DNA of 16,634 nt from Bacteroidota bacterium (GCA_023488865.1 JAMDDG010000077.1:1-16634), one strand, 5' to 3'; counted from the stretch's first letter, positions 8,449 to 16,634 are shown. Program-made: numbers and translations. Notes: generated from the letters alone by a model not told the origin.

Positions 8449-9921
8449 TTATCTTTTAATTTCAACATCGGTGGTATCATTATAAAATTTCCTTAGGTTT
8501 ATTAATTGTTCTTTAAGTAGCTCCACCTGTTTCTTGTACTTCTCAGAGTGATATAAGTTCTGACGCTCATATTGGTCTTTCTTCAGATCAAAAAGTTCCC
8601 AGTAATCAATATTTTCATGATAAAACCTTATGAGTTTATACCGTTCGGTCCTGATACCATAATGTCTCCACACAGGAAGAGGAGAATCCTTGTTATTTTC
8701 GTAATAATGATAATACATAGCATCACGCCATCCGTTTTTTTTTGGATTGGACAATAATGGAAGTAACGATTTTCCTTGCATATCCCCCGGAATGGAAACA
8801 CCGGCGATGTCAAGAAAAGTTTCAGGAAGATCCACGTTCAGTACCATTTTTTCGCACCGCTGATCACCTTTCAATCCCGGATAGCTTATAATTAACGGCA
8901 TATGAATGGACTCTTCATAAAAAAACCGCTTATCAAACCATCCATGCTCTCCTAAAAAGAATCCCTGATCGGATGTATAGATCACCACCGTGTTTTCATC
9001 CAAACCCGACTTCTTTAAAAAGTCGAGTAATTTACCTACATTTTCGTCAATTACCTGTACACAAGCCATATAAGCTCTCATGTAACGTTGATACACCCAT
9101 TTTTTCAGGGCTTCACCTTCCAGATTGTCCGGTGCTTCCCAGGCATACTTTCCCCAGGATTCTTTACGCTCTTGAAATTGCAGAAGTCCTTGCATTGTGA
9201 TATTAAATGGCCGCGGAGAATCACCCTTATTTTTATCCGGATCATCAAAGGAGGGGGGGGTAGGATAGTTTTTATTGTTATAAACCTCTAATAATTCGTC
9301 CTTTTCCTGAAATGGCATATGGGGCGCCGGATGATGTAACATTAACATAAAGGGTTTTGATTTATCGCATTTTTTTATCCATTCAATTCCTTTGTCCGTT
9401 ACAATATCGGTAACATAGCCTTCGTAATTTTGTATCTCTTTTCCCTTCTCTAAAAATTTCGGATTATGGTATTCTACCCCGTAGTGGATCAAATAGTAGT
9501 CCATTGACTGGATACAATTTGTGCCGGTCCCGAAATGTGTTTTTCCAACGAGTGCTGTTTGATAACCCGCTTCTTTTAGCAATTCAGGATAGGTAACGTG
9601 TTCATTACCAGGTTGTACATAATTGGTTTTAACACCATGAATATGACTGTATTTTCCAGTCATGATGGATGCCCGACTAGGACTACAAATACTGTTTGTA
9701 CAAAAACAGTTTTTGAACAACATACCTTGTTTGGCCAACCGATCAATGTTGGGAGTTTCAATCAAACTACTACCGTAAGCACTAATTGCATTAACTGCAT
9801 GATCATCGGACATGATAAAAATAATATTGGGTCGTTTCATCTCCTTTTTACCAACTACAGAAAGAGAGGAGAACAGTAATGTACCCGACAATAAACCTAT
9901 GGATACGAAAATATTATACAT
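8449..9921 (-). CDS. family S1 sulfatase, S1_11-like (N-acetylglucosamine-6-sulfatase type)
   Basis: Complete 490-residue type I sulfatase with an N-terminal hydrophobic export signal (IFVSIGLLSGTLLFSSLSVV). MSDDHA gives Asp39/Asp40. CSPSR (Cys79 to Arg83), followed by ASIMTGKYSHIHGV, is the formylglycine signature. VGKTHFG supplies Lys127/His129, HHPAPH supplies His196/His197, TSDQGFFLGEHGWFDKR supplies Asp318/Gln319 and Lys331. The C-terminal block (GIRTERYKLIRFYHENIDYW, then ELFDLKKDQYERQNLY) is typical of subfamily S1_11, whose characterised gut Bacteroides members remove 6-O-sulfate from N-acetylglucosamine. The subfamily is judged by eye, so the substrate is inferred. It lies 7 bp downstream of the toroid glycosidase-like gene, hence the same transcript. 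The coding strand carries a run of nine A (8735-8743) and a run of eight C (9253-9260). Both are in frame here but could slip. Confidence 0.92.
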   Translation of the reverse strand: MYNIFVSIGLLSGTLLFSSLSVVGKKEMKRPNIIFIMSDDHAVNAISAYGSSLIETPNIDRLAKQGMLFKNCFCTNSICSPSRASIMTGKYSHIHGVKTNYVQPGNEHVTYPELLKEAGYQTALVGKTHFGTGTNCIQSMDYYLIHYGVEYHNPKFLEKGKEIQNYEGYVTDIVTDKGIEWIKKCDKSKPFMLMLHHPAPHMPFQEKDELLEVYNNKNYPTPPSFDDPDKNKGDSPRPFNITMQGLLQFQERKESWGKYAWEAPDNLEGEALKKWVYQRYMRAYMACVQVIDENVGKLLDFLKKSGLDENTVVIYTSDQGFFLGEHGWFDKRFFYEESIHMPLIISYPGLKGDQRCEKMVLNVDLPETFLDIAGVSIPGDMQGKSLLPLLSNPKKNGWRDAMYYHYYENNKDSPLPVWRHYGIRTERYKLIRFYHENIDYWELFDLKKDQYERQNLYHSEKYKKQVELLKEQLINLRKFYNDTTDVEIKR

Positions 9922-9928
9922 AATTACG

Positions 9929-12325
9929 TTATTTTAGGATATTCCCATTTGAACTAATATGAACCTGAATACTGGCACCGGCTGAAACCTCAACTTTGGG
10001 CCATTTAAGAAATGCAGTATATCCAAGTGGTTTTTTTGAATTTATTGATGTTTCTGCAAAGATTGAAACAGTGGCATCGTACTTTGTTGGATTAGTAATC
10101 AAAATCACTACCCCATCATTGCCTCGTTTTAACACCTTGGCCTCAACATGGTCAAACACAAACAGTCTATTTTCATCCGTTTTTAAATAGATGCCGGGCA
10201 GTTCCATCGCCATCAGAATACCGTTTAGTTCGGTCCAACCGGTTTTGCCTCCGGTGCCACGCGATCCGCGGCTGTCGGCATCGCAATAAGTTAACCGTTC
10301 TGTTATCCTTCCGTTGGGCTGAATGCCTTCGGCATAAGCGTGAACGACATCATACATGAGTTCGGCATAACGAATGTCGCCGGTAGCACGGTAAATCTTA
10401 AACAGGGGATCACCTGATGAGGTGCAGAATCCTGGCGCACCGTGTTTATTCTGTGTGCTGGCCCAAACGACTCCGGCCAATTTGGCTCCAAGCTGTGCAA
10501 GTTCAGTATTTGAGGGCAATTCGTAGTCGTAAGAAACAATCCATGTAGCACAAAGATTGGCAAGGTTGCGCGACATTTCTAACCATTTCTTTTCACCGGT
10601 TAGTTCATACAAGGCCATCAGCGAAGTCATAAAACCGGCGGCAGTTTCGGAATCTGCATTTTGTAAAATATCGCCACAACCACCAGTGGTCATTCCCCGC
10701 TCCACAAAGTCATGCTGGTAATAAAAATGAGCAGCTCTTTTGGCAATCTTCAGGTATTGCGAATTACCGTAATATGTTGATGCCAATGCCAATCCGCCAA
10801 TCGCCATTACTCCTCCGGAGGTATTATATTCGGCCACTTCACCGTTTTGGTTATTGAGCATTCTCCCCCACTGACCATTCTGTGTCCATGTTGCCACAAA
10901 AGCATCGGCCAGTCGCCGGATATTCGTTTCCCATACTGAATTTATACGATCCGTTTTACCCTGTGCCTTCAACAGCATAAACTGTTTTACCATCCAAAAC
11001 AATACATCAGCATTCTTACGGGTCAATACAATTTCAGGGAACTCACGATAACCTTCCCTGGAGAAACATTTTCCATCGTAATTGAGAGCTCCAAAAAAAT
11101 AGCCTGATTTCCCCTGTCCGCGAGGAATTGCAAAATTGAAGGTGCTGGTCACACGGTCGAGATGTAGACTATCGCCAAGCACGAGCATAGGGAAAGTGTT
11201 CATTAAACCACCAATCCAACCAAATGAAATCCAGTCAGCATTCTCCGGACAGTAGAACTTGAAATCCTTCCCATCGTAAAACCTGCTGTCGATATTATTG
11301 GTCATCAATCGGATGATTTTACTGAAAGGAAAGAGATTGCGTGGATGATTGATGCCGGTAACAGCTTTTCGTACAGACATAAATTTTTCTAAAAGACCGG
11401 GTATATTAGGTGTTTCAAACGAATACAACCGCAAACGAAGTGTCAATTCATCTCCCGTTTTCCAGTCAATGCCCCGATCAGGGCTTTTGCTGAATCCGAT
11501 AAATTCAGGCTTCTGCTCGCGTACACCTGGAGCACTCACAACAAGTGTAGCCCTGGAGCGGTCTTGGCTTTCCTCAACGATAAAACCGTTATCAAAAATG
11601 TTATCTCCGATGCGAACACCTTGTTCAGCTAACAGAATAAAAGCACGCTTGAGCTTTTTATCGAAAAAACACATTGCCGGAGTGGCCAGGTTACAGGCAT
11701 TCACTTCCAATCGTGATATTTCTTCCTGTTTGGGTGAAAGCTGCGGAATAGGCACCGACATTAACGGTATATTTTTCTCATACAGGTACTTCCGATCTAA
11801 TCCTTTAGCATATCCTCTGTCGACCAATTTGCAGCGGTTTCCATTGTAAACTGAAGCAGGAAGCATCACATAATTTTCGATGCTCCAGTTTTTAAAATCG
11901 AAGGCCACAGCAACACCTGCAGATCTTTCAGCTCCTTTATCCAAACGGAACTGAACATCCAGATCCATTGCAGTCTTATCCTCATTAACCGGCCTTACTT
12001 TAATTGAACTATGCCATCTATTCCCACTAAGATTAAGGCTATAATCCTTGAAACTTTGGCTTTTTACAAGTTTTGAACCATCGTACCTACAATAAAGCAG
12101 ACGCATACTTCCATTCAGCGACCGCAGAAAAGCAACTACATCAGGTGCTATTGAAGATGTTTCTGTTGTAACAGGCAACCAGCTTCTGTTATCTTGTTTT
12201 GAAATAACCTGCTCTTGGTCCGTTTGCGCATAAGAACTGACACATAAGACCCCTGCCAGAAAGATCAAAAAGAACTTCCTGTTCAGTTTTCCTAATTGGA
12301 AACTTCCCTTTCTAAGAACTCTCAT
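9929..12325 (-). CDS. exported alpha/alpha-toroid glycosidase-like protein, family not recognised
   Basis: A 798-residue protein of no family I can name. The N-terminus has an unusually long basic region (about 17 residues with five Arg/Lys), then FFLIFLAGVLCVSSYAQ, so a type I signal peptide cut near residue 33 is likely. Residues about 45-310 are beta-rich, like the N-terminal sandwich of many toroid glycosidases and lyases. Residues about 330-715 are mainly helices with aromatic and glycine-rich loops (DADVLFWMVKQF-like helix near 439-452, GGVMAIGGLALASTYYG, TAAGFMTSLMALYELTG, LFKIYRATGDIRYAELMYDV). This is the repeat pattern of a six-hairpin (alpha/alpha)6 barrel. CDADSRGSRGTGGKTGW (681-697) is a striking loop that could hold catalytic acids. 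A small C-terminal beta domain follows. It could be a glycoside hydrolase or a lyase. It sits between a sulfatase (7 bp) and the beta-helix remnant (18 bp), consistent with work on a sulfated glycan. The ATG is the only plausible start near the signal. Confidence 0.6.
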   Translation of the reverse strand: MRVLRKGSFQLGKLNRKFFLIFLAGVLCVSSYAQTDQEQVISKQDNRSWLPVTTETSSIAPDVVAFLRSLNGSMRLLYCRYDGSKLVKSQSFKDYSLNLSGNRWHSSIKVRPVNEDKTAMDLDVQFRLDKGAERSAGVAVAFDFKNWSIENYVMLPASVYNGNRCKLVDRGYAKGLDRKYLYEKNIPLMSVPIPQLSPKQEEISRLEVNACNLATPAMCFFDKKLKRAFILLAEQGVRIGDNIFDNGFIVEESQDRSRATLVVSAPGVREQKPEFIGFSKSPDRGIDWKTGDELTLRLRLYSFETPNIPGLLEKFMSVRKAVTGINHPRNLFPFSKIIRLMTNNIDSRFYDGKDFKFYCPENADWISFGWIGGLMNTFPMLVLGDSLHLDRVTSTFNFAIPRGQGKSGYFFGALNYDGKCFSREGYREFPEIVLTRKNADVLFWMVKQFMLLKAQGKTDRINSVWETNIRRLADAFVATWTQNGQWGRMLNNQNGEVAEYNTSGGVMAIGGLALASTYYGNSQYLKIAKRAAHFYYQHDFVERGMTTGGCGDILQNADSETAAGFMTSLMALYELTGEKKWLEMSRNLANLCATWIVSYDYELPSNTELAQLGAKLAGVVWASTQNKHGAPGFCTSSGDPLFKIYRATGDIRYAELMYDVVHAYAEGIQPNGRITERLTYCDADSRGSRGTGGKTGWTELNGILMAMELPGIYLKTDENRLFVFDHVEAKVLKRGNDGVVILITNPTKYDATVSIFAETSINSKKPLGYTAFLKWPKVEVSAGASIQVHISSNGNILK

Positions 12326-12343
12326 TTTTTTATTGCTATTTTT

Positions 12344-12538
12344 TTATTCTCTAACTCCAATAACAATATCGCCAGGCCGGGCAACTTCTGCAACCTTTGA
12401 AATTGTCTTAAAAGGTTTTTCCAATGTACCTGAGCTTGCGTCATTCCCAATTGGAGCCACGTGGTACTCTTTCGCGCTCAGTCTTAAACAGAGGATAAAA
12501 ACCAAATATGTAATATGAATGATCTTCATCTGGAACAA
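12344..12538 (-). pseudogene. N-terminal stub of a right-handed beta-helix (lyase-like) protein
   Basis: The 64-codon frame starts with a signal peptide (MKIIHITYLVFILCLRLSA, with a Met three residues earlier as an alternative start). It continues KEYHVAPIGNDASSGTLEKP, FKTISKVAEVARPGDIVI and GVRE, then stops. The pattern YHVAP.GND...GT...PF.TI..A...A.PGD is the classic N-terminal cap of parallel beta-helix polysaccharide lyases and related proteins (DUF1565-like). Those usually continue with V-x-x-G-x-Y-R-E and several hundred further residues of helix rungs. Here GDIVI passes straight to GVRE-stop and the next gene begins 18 bp later, so the body is missing. This is most simply an internal or 3' deletion. 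A functional 40-residue secreted peptide cannot be excluded but is unlikely. The gap to the upstream LamG protein gene is 10 bp. Confidence 0.75.
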
Positions 12539-12548
12539 AGATTCTGAG

Positions 12549-15518
12549 TTACTTAATTAAAAACCAGGTGTATCCGTTAGCTTCCACTGTAACATCTATA
12601 TTCACATTGTACTGACGATCCAACAGATACTTTTTGGGAGTTTCTCCCTTCTCACTTATAGTAGCCTCCTTGTCCAACCCGGTATAATACATGGGCAAGG
12701 TTAGTTCTTTCCTGATCTTCTTGTCTGTAGGATTGAAAATTATCACCATTCCTTTATCCTTTCCAAACGGATTGACATGCATCATACAATCCAGATCGCG
12801 TCCGTTGGGGCGTCCCAGGTGAATAATATCTCCGGTCAGTACTTCACGATAATTAGAAAACCAATCAATCCACTTTTTCACCATTGACTTGGTTTCAGGA
12901 GTGTCATAAAGACGGTTTCCACGTATGGTAAACTGACAACCGCTACTCAGATACTGTACCAATCCTCTTTCGTATCGATCGAGATTATCTTTCAGCGGTT
13001 CTAAACCAACCCTTGGATCGTTGGTATAAAAACCAACCAATTGTAAGGTCATATGCCCCATGGTTGGAATTTTGTGCCATGTACCATCGTAAATATACTG
13101 GCGACCAAGCAACAATTGTTGTTGCGGGGTCAAATTTGCACTTGCTTCACGATATCCCATTCCTGTAGAACAACTTCCGTTTAAAAAATACCAGTCCGGA
13201 AGGCCTACATACATTCCACGTTGCTGTGCTTCATGAATAATATCTACTTGCTCTTTCCATTGCTCCCATTGTGAATCTTCCAATCCACGATGATATTTAT
13301 GCACCTTAGAAGCACAGGCATCCCCATGATATGGGCCATCTGCACTGTACATCATAAATCCGGATCGATCATAAAACTTCCACATTTTGGGGAAATAATC
13401 ATCCCTCCACTCACTAGCAATACAAACGCTCTGACCAAATCGACTTCCAGGCTTTCCGGTTGAGGGGTCAATACAATCAACTTTTGCACCCCGACTCCGG
13501 GAAGCAATCTGCAATTCGTAACCAGCCATGATAATTCCGCGCTCTTTTGCGTATCTACCTATTGTTCCCCAATGGCTAAGGTACTCTTCATTCGTATTGT
13601 CATATCTAATACCTGGCCAGGGAGCAATTGTAAGCTCTTCCATGCCAAGTTCATGCATTTGGTCGATTAAGGATTTTAGTTCCCTTTCATCATGCGAGGT
13701 AATGGCTGCACCGAGCAGGCTTTCGGTAACCTGAGGGGCAAGTGTACGGTACATTCTGCGATGTGCCAGGCTATTCCGCTCTTTGTCGTCGCTATCCAAC
13801 AGAAGCTCAAAAGTGATAAACGATTGAAAAGCATTACCATTTTTAACCAGCTCGGATGGTCCCATTGGCAGGCGACTTTTCAAAAGATTGCGATGAGGAT
13901 ATTTCAGGAAACCATCCTCAGCTTGGTTATGAGTAGCCCATGTGTTGTATTCCGGATCAACCATCCAGGATGTAGTTGTTTGTCCAGCCTGATATGGCTT
14001 TAGTTCCTTATCGTAGTGTATCAATGCACTTCCCAGTGGATTAGCGTTTGCCAATGCAAAAGAGTAATCACTTTCCACATGAATTCGATCTACCTGATCC
14101 TCGGTTACTGCCAATACCTCACATTCGGTTTTCTCAACTACAAAATCTTTTCCTGATCGATTATCAATGGTAAGCCATTTGGCCATTACAGGGATTCCAT
14201 CGTACAACTCGTAATGAACATCTACATTTACACCTTTTAGTTCTATTTCAGACTCCGGCGCCTCAAAATGAAGGATCAGATGCAGTCCCTTTGGAGGCCA
14301 TTCTGTCTCCCGGGCATTGTATTTTTCTTTCCATAGATAACGAGCCTTCGGTTTTTCGGTAGATATTCCTGATAATAACCAGGCATTTGGATTCGCTTCC
14401 ATTTCCGGTATCCACTGGTTCAACAGATACGATTTTTCAGGTTGTCCGGTTAAGCCTCCCACATCAATCCAACGATCGTCAATTTTAATTCTGGCTTCAG
14501 GTTTTACCGCCCTAAGATATTGGGCATCGTTCAACAAGTTTTTATAGCTAATACAAGCCAGGTTTTCAGAAACATAAAAAACACGGCTAACCAGACCATT
14601 GGTCAACACCATTTGAGCTGACATTTCATTGGCATCCTTCGAAATAAAAAGCTGTGAAGGATTATCTACTTCACGTATCAAATAATCTTCTTCAACTGCC
14701 GTTTCCCGGTAAGCATCAGTTAATACACAACCGAAACCAGGTTTTACAATTTTGCTTATCCGTATTTTTTGTGCAGTAGCCAGTTGTTTTTTTTGAGCTT
14801 TTATTTGTTTGTAATTTAGAAGAAAATCTTGTGCCGGATTAAAAGTCCCTTCATTAAAAGTAGCATAACGAACTTCATACACCTCACCGGAAAACTGGTT
14901 ATTTCCCCGAGACAGGTTACCTACCGTAAAACCTGGATTAATCTGTGAAGTTCTTCTGAAAGCACCACCTTTTTCGCCATTTAACCATAAGGTACATTTT
15001 TCACCATCGGCCACTAATGCCAAATGTGTCCAACGATTATAAATTACATTGCCAATCTCAAACATTTTAACACCCCCAACCAATGCAAACCATTTATCTC
15101 CCTGCTGTACAATATTATAACCATGATTTCTGTCTCCTATACTTACAATTCCAAAGGTATGTTTGGCATCCATATCTTTTCTGTCGGTGATAAGTGCCTT
15201 CGCCCACACCTCAAAAACAAAATTGTCTGTGGGGTCAACCTGAATGTCGTCTGAGTGATAATAACCATTGTCAGTGGTAAACAACATTGAACCACCGGCC
15301 TTTCCATCAGGGGCACTGGCAAAAAACACAGGTGTGCCTTCCCGCTGTAAAACCAATTGATTGTTATTCCCGGCTTTTAATGTTTCCGGACCTGTTACAT
15401 AAGTTACAGCTGTTCCCATTCCCATTTTGAAATGAATTTTCTCTTTTATCTTGGAATAGGAATTTTGCCCAAACAAGATTCCCCCGACTAATAGTCCAAT
15501 TGAAATAATGCGTTTCAT
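12549..15518 (-). CDS. exported LamG-domain protein with a glycosidase-like barrel
   Basis: A 989-residue protein with a signal peptide (MKRIISIGLLVGGILFGQNS, cut near 22). Residues about 60-225 form a LamG/concanavalin-like jelly roll, with FVFEVWAKA, a WTHLALVADGEKCTLWLNGE core (163-182) and FSGEVYEVRYA. Such domains bind or position glycans. Residues about 270-590 are beta-rich and resemble the N-terminal supersandwich of GH36/clan GH-D-like enzymes. Residues about 600-870 look like a TIM barrel, with EELTIAPWPG (about 627-636), RGIIMAGYELQIASRSRG, FMMYSADGPYHGD (721-733), and GMYVGLPDWYFLNG (768-781). Asp727 and Asp775 are candidate catalytic acids. A small beta domain closes the chain (MVIIFNPTDKKI onward). 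I cannot give a family number or substrate; alpha-galactosidase-like chemistry is only a guess from fold. It lies 10 bp downstream of the sulfatase stub. The ATG gives a clean signal peptide. Confidence 0.65.
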   Translation of the reverse strand: MKRIISIGLLVGGILFGQNSYSKIKEKIHFKMGMGTAVTYVTGPETLKAGNNNQLVLQREGTPVFFASAPDGKAGGSMLFTTDNGYYHSDDIQVDPTDNFVFEVWAKALITDRKDMDAKHTFGIVSIGDRNHGYNIVQQGDKWFALVGGVKMFEIGNVIYNRWTHLALVADGEKCTLWLNGEKGGAFRRTSQINPGFTVGNLSRGNNQFSGEVYEVRYATFNEGTFNPAQDFLLNYKQIKAQKKQLATAQKIRISKIVKPGFGCVLTDAYRETAVEEDYLIREVDNPSQLFISKDANEMSAQMVLTNGLVSRVFYVSENLACISYKNLLNDAQYLRAVKPEARIKIDDRWIDVGGLTGQPEKSYLLNQWIPEMEANPNAWLLSGISTEKPKARYLWKEKYNARETEWPPKGLHLILHFEAPESEIELKGVNVDVHYELYDGIPVMAKWLTIDNRSGKDFVVEKTECEVLAVTEDQVDRIHVESDYSFALANANPLGSALIHYDKELKPYQAGQTTTSWMVDPEYNTWATHNQAEDGFLKYPHRNLLKSRLPMGPSELVKNGNAFQSFITFELLLDSDDKERNSLAHRRMYRTLAPQVTESLLGAAITSHDERELKSLIDQMHELGMEELTIAPWPGIRYDNTNEEYLSHWGTIGRYAKERGIIMAGYELQIASRSRGAKVDCIDPSTGKPGSRFGQSVCIASEWRDDYFPKMWKFYDRSGFMMYSADGPYHGDACASKVHKYHRGLEDSQWEQWKEQVDIIHEAQQRGMYVGLPDWYFLNGSCSTGMGYREASANLTPQQQLLLGRQYIYDGTWHKIPTMGHMTLQLVGFYTNDPRVGLEPLKDNLDRYERGLVQYLSSGCQFTIRGNRLYDTPETKSMVKKWIDWFSNYREVLTGDIIHLGRPNGRDLDCMMHVNPFGKDKGMVIIFNPTDKKIRKELTLPMYYTGLDKEATISEKGETPKKYLLDRQYNVNIDVTVEANGYTWFLIK

Positions 15519-15528
15519 TTTCTTATTG

Positions 15529-15696
15529 TTATTTAGATTTATATTTTTCGAGCGTTTTCCTTAATTTAGAAACCACATCAGGATACTTTTCATAAAGGTT
15601 GACTTCTTCCCGCGGATCTTCTTTCAAATTGTACAACTGACCTTGTGGATCGGTTATTCCCGGTTTTTTGCTTCGCGGTTGTGAATAGGGATCAAA
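15529..15696 (-). pseudogene. C-terminal remnant of a family S1 sulfatase
   Basis: A minus-strand frame with no start codon is open from 15696 to a TAA at 15529-15531. It reads FDPYSQPRSKKPG, then GQLYNLKEDPREEVNLYEKY, then PDVVSKLRKTLEKYKSK. The L-Y-[ND]-L-x-x-D-P-x-E-x-x-N-L-Y...P-x-x-x-x-L motif is the C-terminal signature of type I sulfatases. The CxPSR active site and everything else upstream is gone: an in-frame stop sits at 15697-15699, and the end of the next gene is only 35 bp away. The remnant keeps a 10-bp gap to the LamG protein gene, as an intact operon gene would. The body was therefore probably deleted while the 3' end was left in place. It resembles neither of the two intact sulfatases closely, so it is likely a third, different sulfatase. 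Confidence 0.8.
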
Positions 15697-15731
15697 TTAC
15701 CCAATAAGGGTTATGTTAATGCATCCTGATT

Positions 15732-16634
15732 TTATTTTGTTCCAACCTTATCCGGGCTCCCAACTGATTTAAACTCAATCTCAAGTTTTGGTGATTTGTT
15801 TCCACTGAATTCGCTGGTGACTATGATTTCGACATTTCCACTTTCGCAAATTGGAACTTTATCAGTGCTGATTACGCTTACTTTGTTCCAGGTATTGTCG
15901 CATAGATAAACCTTTTGTCCATCGCAAATTACACGATCACCGGCTTTCAATGAAACATTCATCTCTATGCTTTGATAGTTGTTGATTGTGAATTGAATAT
16001 GCGAAACATTGGCCGTAAGATTGTTTTCCACCGGGAAAGCTTTAATATAAAACTGTAATGGCTGCTCCTGGAAAGGATTATTGACTACAAATTTCGTGGT
16101 AACAGGTTCACCCGTTTGTATATCCCTAAATTTATGCTCGTAACCACGGCTGAGCTTCACAGGATAGAGTTCCCAGCTATTTTCGCCTCTTTTTTCGAGG
16201 TGGAATTCGTTCTTTGGATCTTTCATCCGCTCTCTTTGTTCTGATGTAAAGGCATTGGATCTTCTTGCTTTCTGCCATTCACGGATCAACTCAAATAGCT
16301 GATCTTTATAACCGTTCTTTTCAATACTTTTGTCCACACGTAACAAATAACCTGCATTAAATGCAGCGCTTTTTGCCTGTATCCATTCCACTTCCTCAGG
16401 CCGAAACTCCGGATTCAACGTGAACCACCCAAGCATGCCCGGCATGAGGTTCCTGTCAAAATATCTTTGATTTTCAATACGATAATTTACCTGACTTTCC
16501 CTCAATTCATTATACCATGGTTCGCCCCAATTCATAAATGCATAAATATGCCAATAATAATGAAAGGTGCCTGCCCCACAAGTTAGCCGGTACCTGTCGA
16601 GGTTTTTGTACCATAAATTAATAAAGCGTGCAGG
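15732..16634 (-). CDS. C-terminal part of an uncharacterised enzyme-like protein (partial at right edge)
   Basis: The frame is open through the right end of the window, so the real start lies outside. The Met at 16535 is not the start, because the codons before it encode coherent sequence (WYKNLDRYRLTCGAGTFHYY, then WHIYAFMNWGEPW). About 300 residues are visible. The first half has the look of the last turns of a TIM barrel or catalytic domain: GTFHYYWHIY, LMPGMLGWFTL, and VEWIQAKSAAFNAGYLLRVD, followed by a helical LFELIREWQKARRS. The remainder is beta-rich (NSWELYPVKLS, VICDGQKVYLCDN, NVEIIVTSEFSG) and looks like a carbohydrate-binding or accessory sandwich. I recall similar LGWF...EWxxAxSAAFxAGY stretches in large hypothetical proteins of Bacteroidota and Planctomycetes sugar-degradation loci, but I cannot name a family. 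It ends 35 bp before the sulfatase stub, on the same strand as the whole cluster. Confidence 0.7.
   Translation of the reverse strand, partial: PARFINLWYKNLDRYRLTCGAGTFHYYWHIYAFMNWGEPWYNELRESQVNYRIENQRYFDRNLMPGMLGWFTLNPEFRPEEVEWIQAKSAAFNAGYLLRVDKSIEKNGYKDQLFELIREWQKARRSNAFTSEQRERMKDPKNEFHLEKRGENSWELYPVKLSRGYEHKFRDIQTGEPVTTKFVVNNPFQEQPLQFYIKAFPVENNLTANVSHIQFTINNYQSIEMNVSLKAGDRVICDGQKVYLCDNTWNKVSVISTDKVPICESGNVEIIVTSEFSGNKSPKLEIEFKSVGSPDKVGTK

Noticed and set aside
9253..9260. frameshift in the S1_11-like sulfatase at the C8 tract
   Set aside because: The frame continues correctly on both sides with the expected sulfatase motifs, so the gene is intact.
11349..11849. 166-codon plus-strand open frame
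   Set aside because: It lies antisense within the toroid glycosidase-like gene and has no domain-like content, so it is a shadow.
1307..16634. SusC/SusD pair, regulator, transporter or sulfatase maturase
   Set aside because: No TonB-dependent receptor, SusD-like, sensor, AraC-type, permease or radical-SAM sequence appears in any frame of the cluster.
1..16634. CRISPR array, tRNA or rRNA genes
   Set aside because: No regularly spaced repeats, and no stretch recognised as a tRNA or rRNA gene on reading both strands.

Overview
The window looks like a piece of a Bacteroidota (Bacteroidetes) genome, probably from a glycan-degrading member. Every intact gene encodes a predicted exported carbohydrate-active enzyme or sulfatase. 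The genes lie on one strand, the starts lack good Shine-Dalgarno sequences, and the insertion-sequence debris resembles IS types common in that phylum. No SusC/SusD pair, regulator or transporter is present, so this is the enzyme-rich part of a polysaccharide utilization locus rather than a complete one.

Layout, left to right. Positions 1-1237 hold no intact gene. They contain remnants of three unrelated insertion sequences: an IS21-type istB (minus), the N-terminus of an IS1634-like transposase (minus) fused directly to it, and the C-terminus of an IS5/IS1182-type transposase (plus). Positions 1307-16634 hold a co-directional minus-strand cluster. In transcription order (right to left) this is: a partial enzyme-like protein running off the right edge; a C-terminal sulfatase remnant; a LamG-domain glycosidase-like protein; an N-terminal remnant of a beta-helix protein; an alpha/alpha-toroid glycosidase-like protein; an S1 sulfatase of S1_11 type; a second S1 sulfatase; a GH123/DUF6067-like protein; and a GH38-like (DUF5054-type) protein.

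Most gaps are 7-35 bp, which fits cotranscription. Two gaps of about 170 bp flank the second sulfatase and are the best places for internal promoters. The two sulfatases plus several glycosidase-like enzymes suggest stepwise exo-acting desulfation and cleavage of a sulfated, probably heteropolymeric glycan in the periplasm or at the cell surface. The substrate cannot be told from the sequence.

The most notable points are: (i) two gene stubs inside the operon, keeping normal operon spacing, which show that a sulfatase and a beta-helix protein were lost by deletion; (ii) the triple IS graveyard marking the downstream end of the locus; and (iii) three large exported enzyme-like proteins whose reactions are not established.
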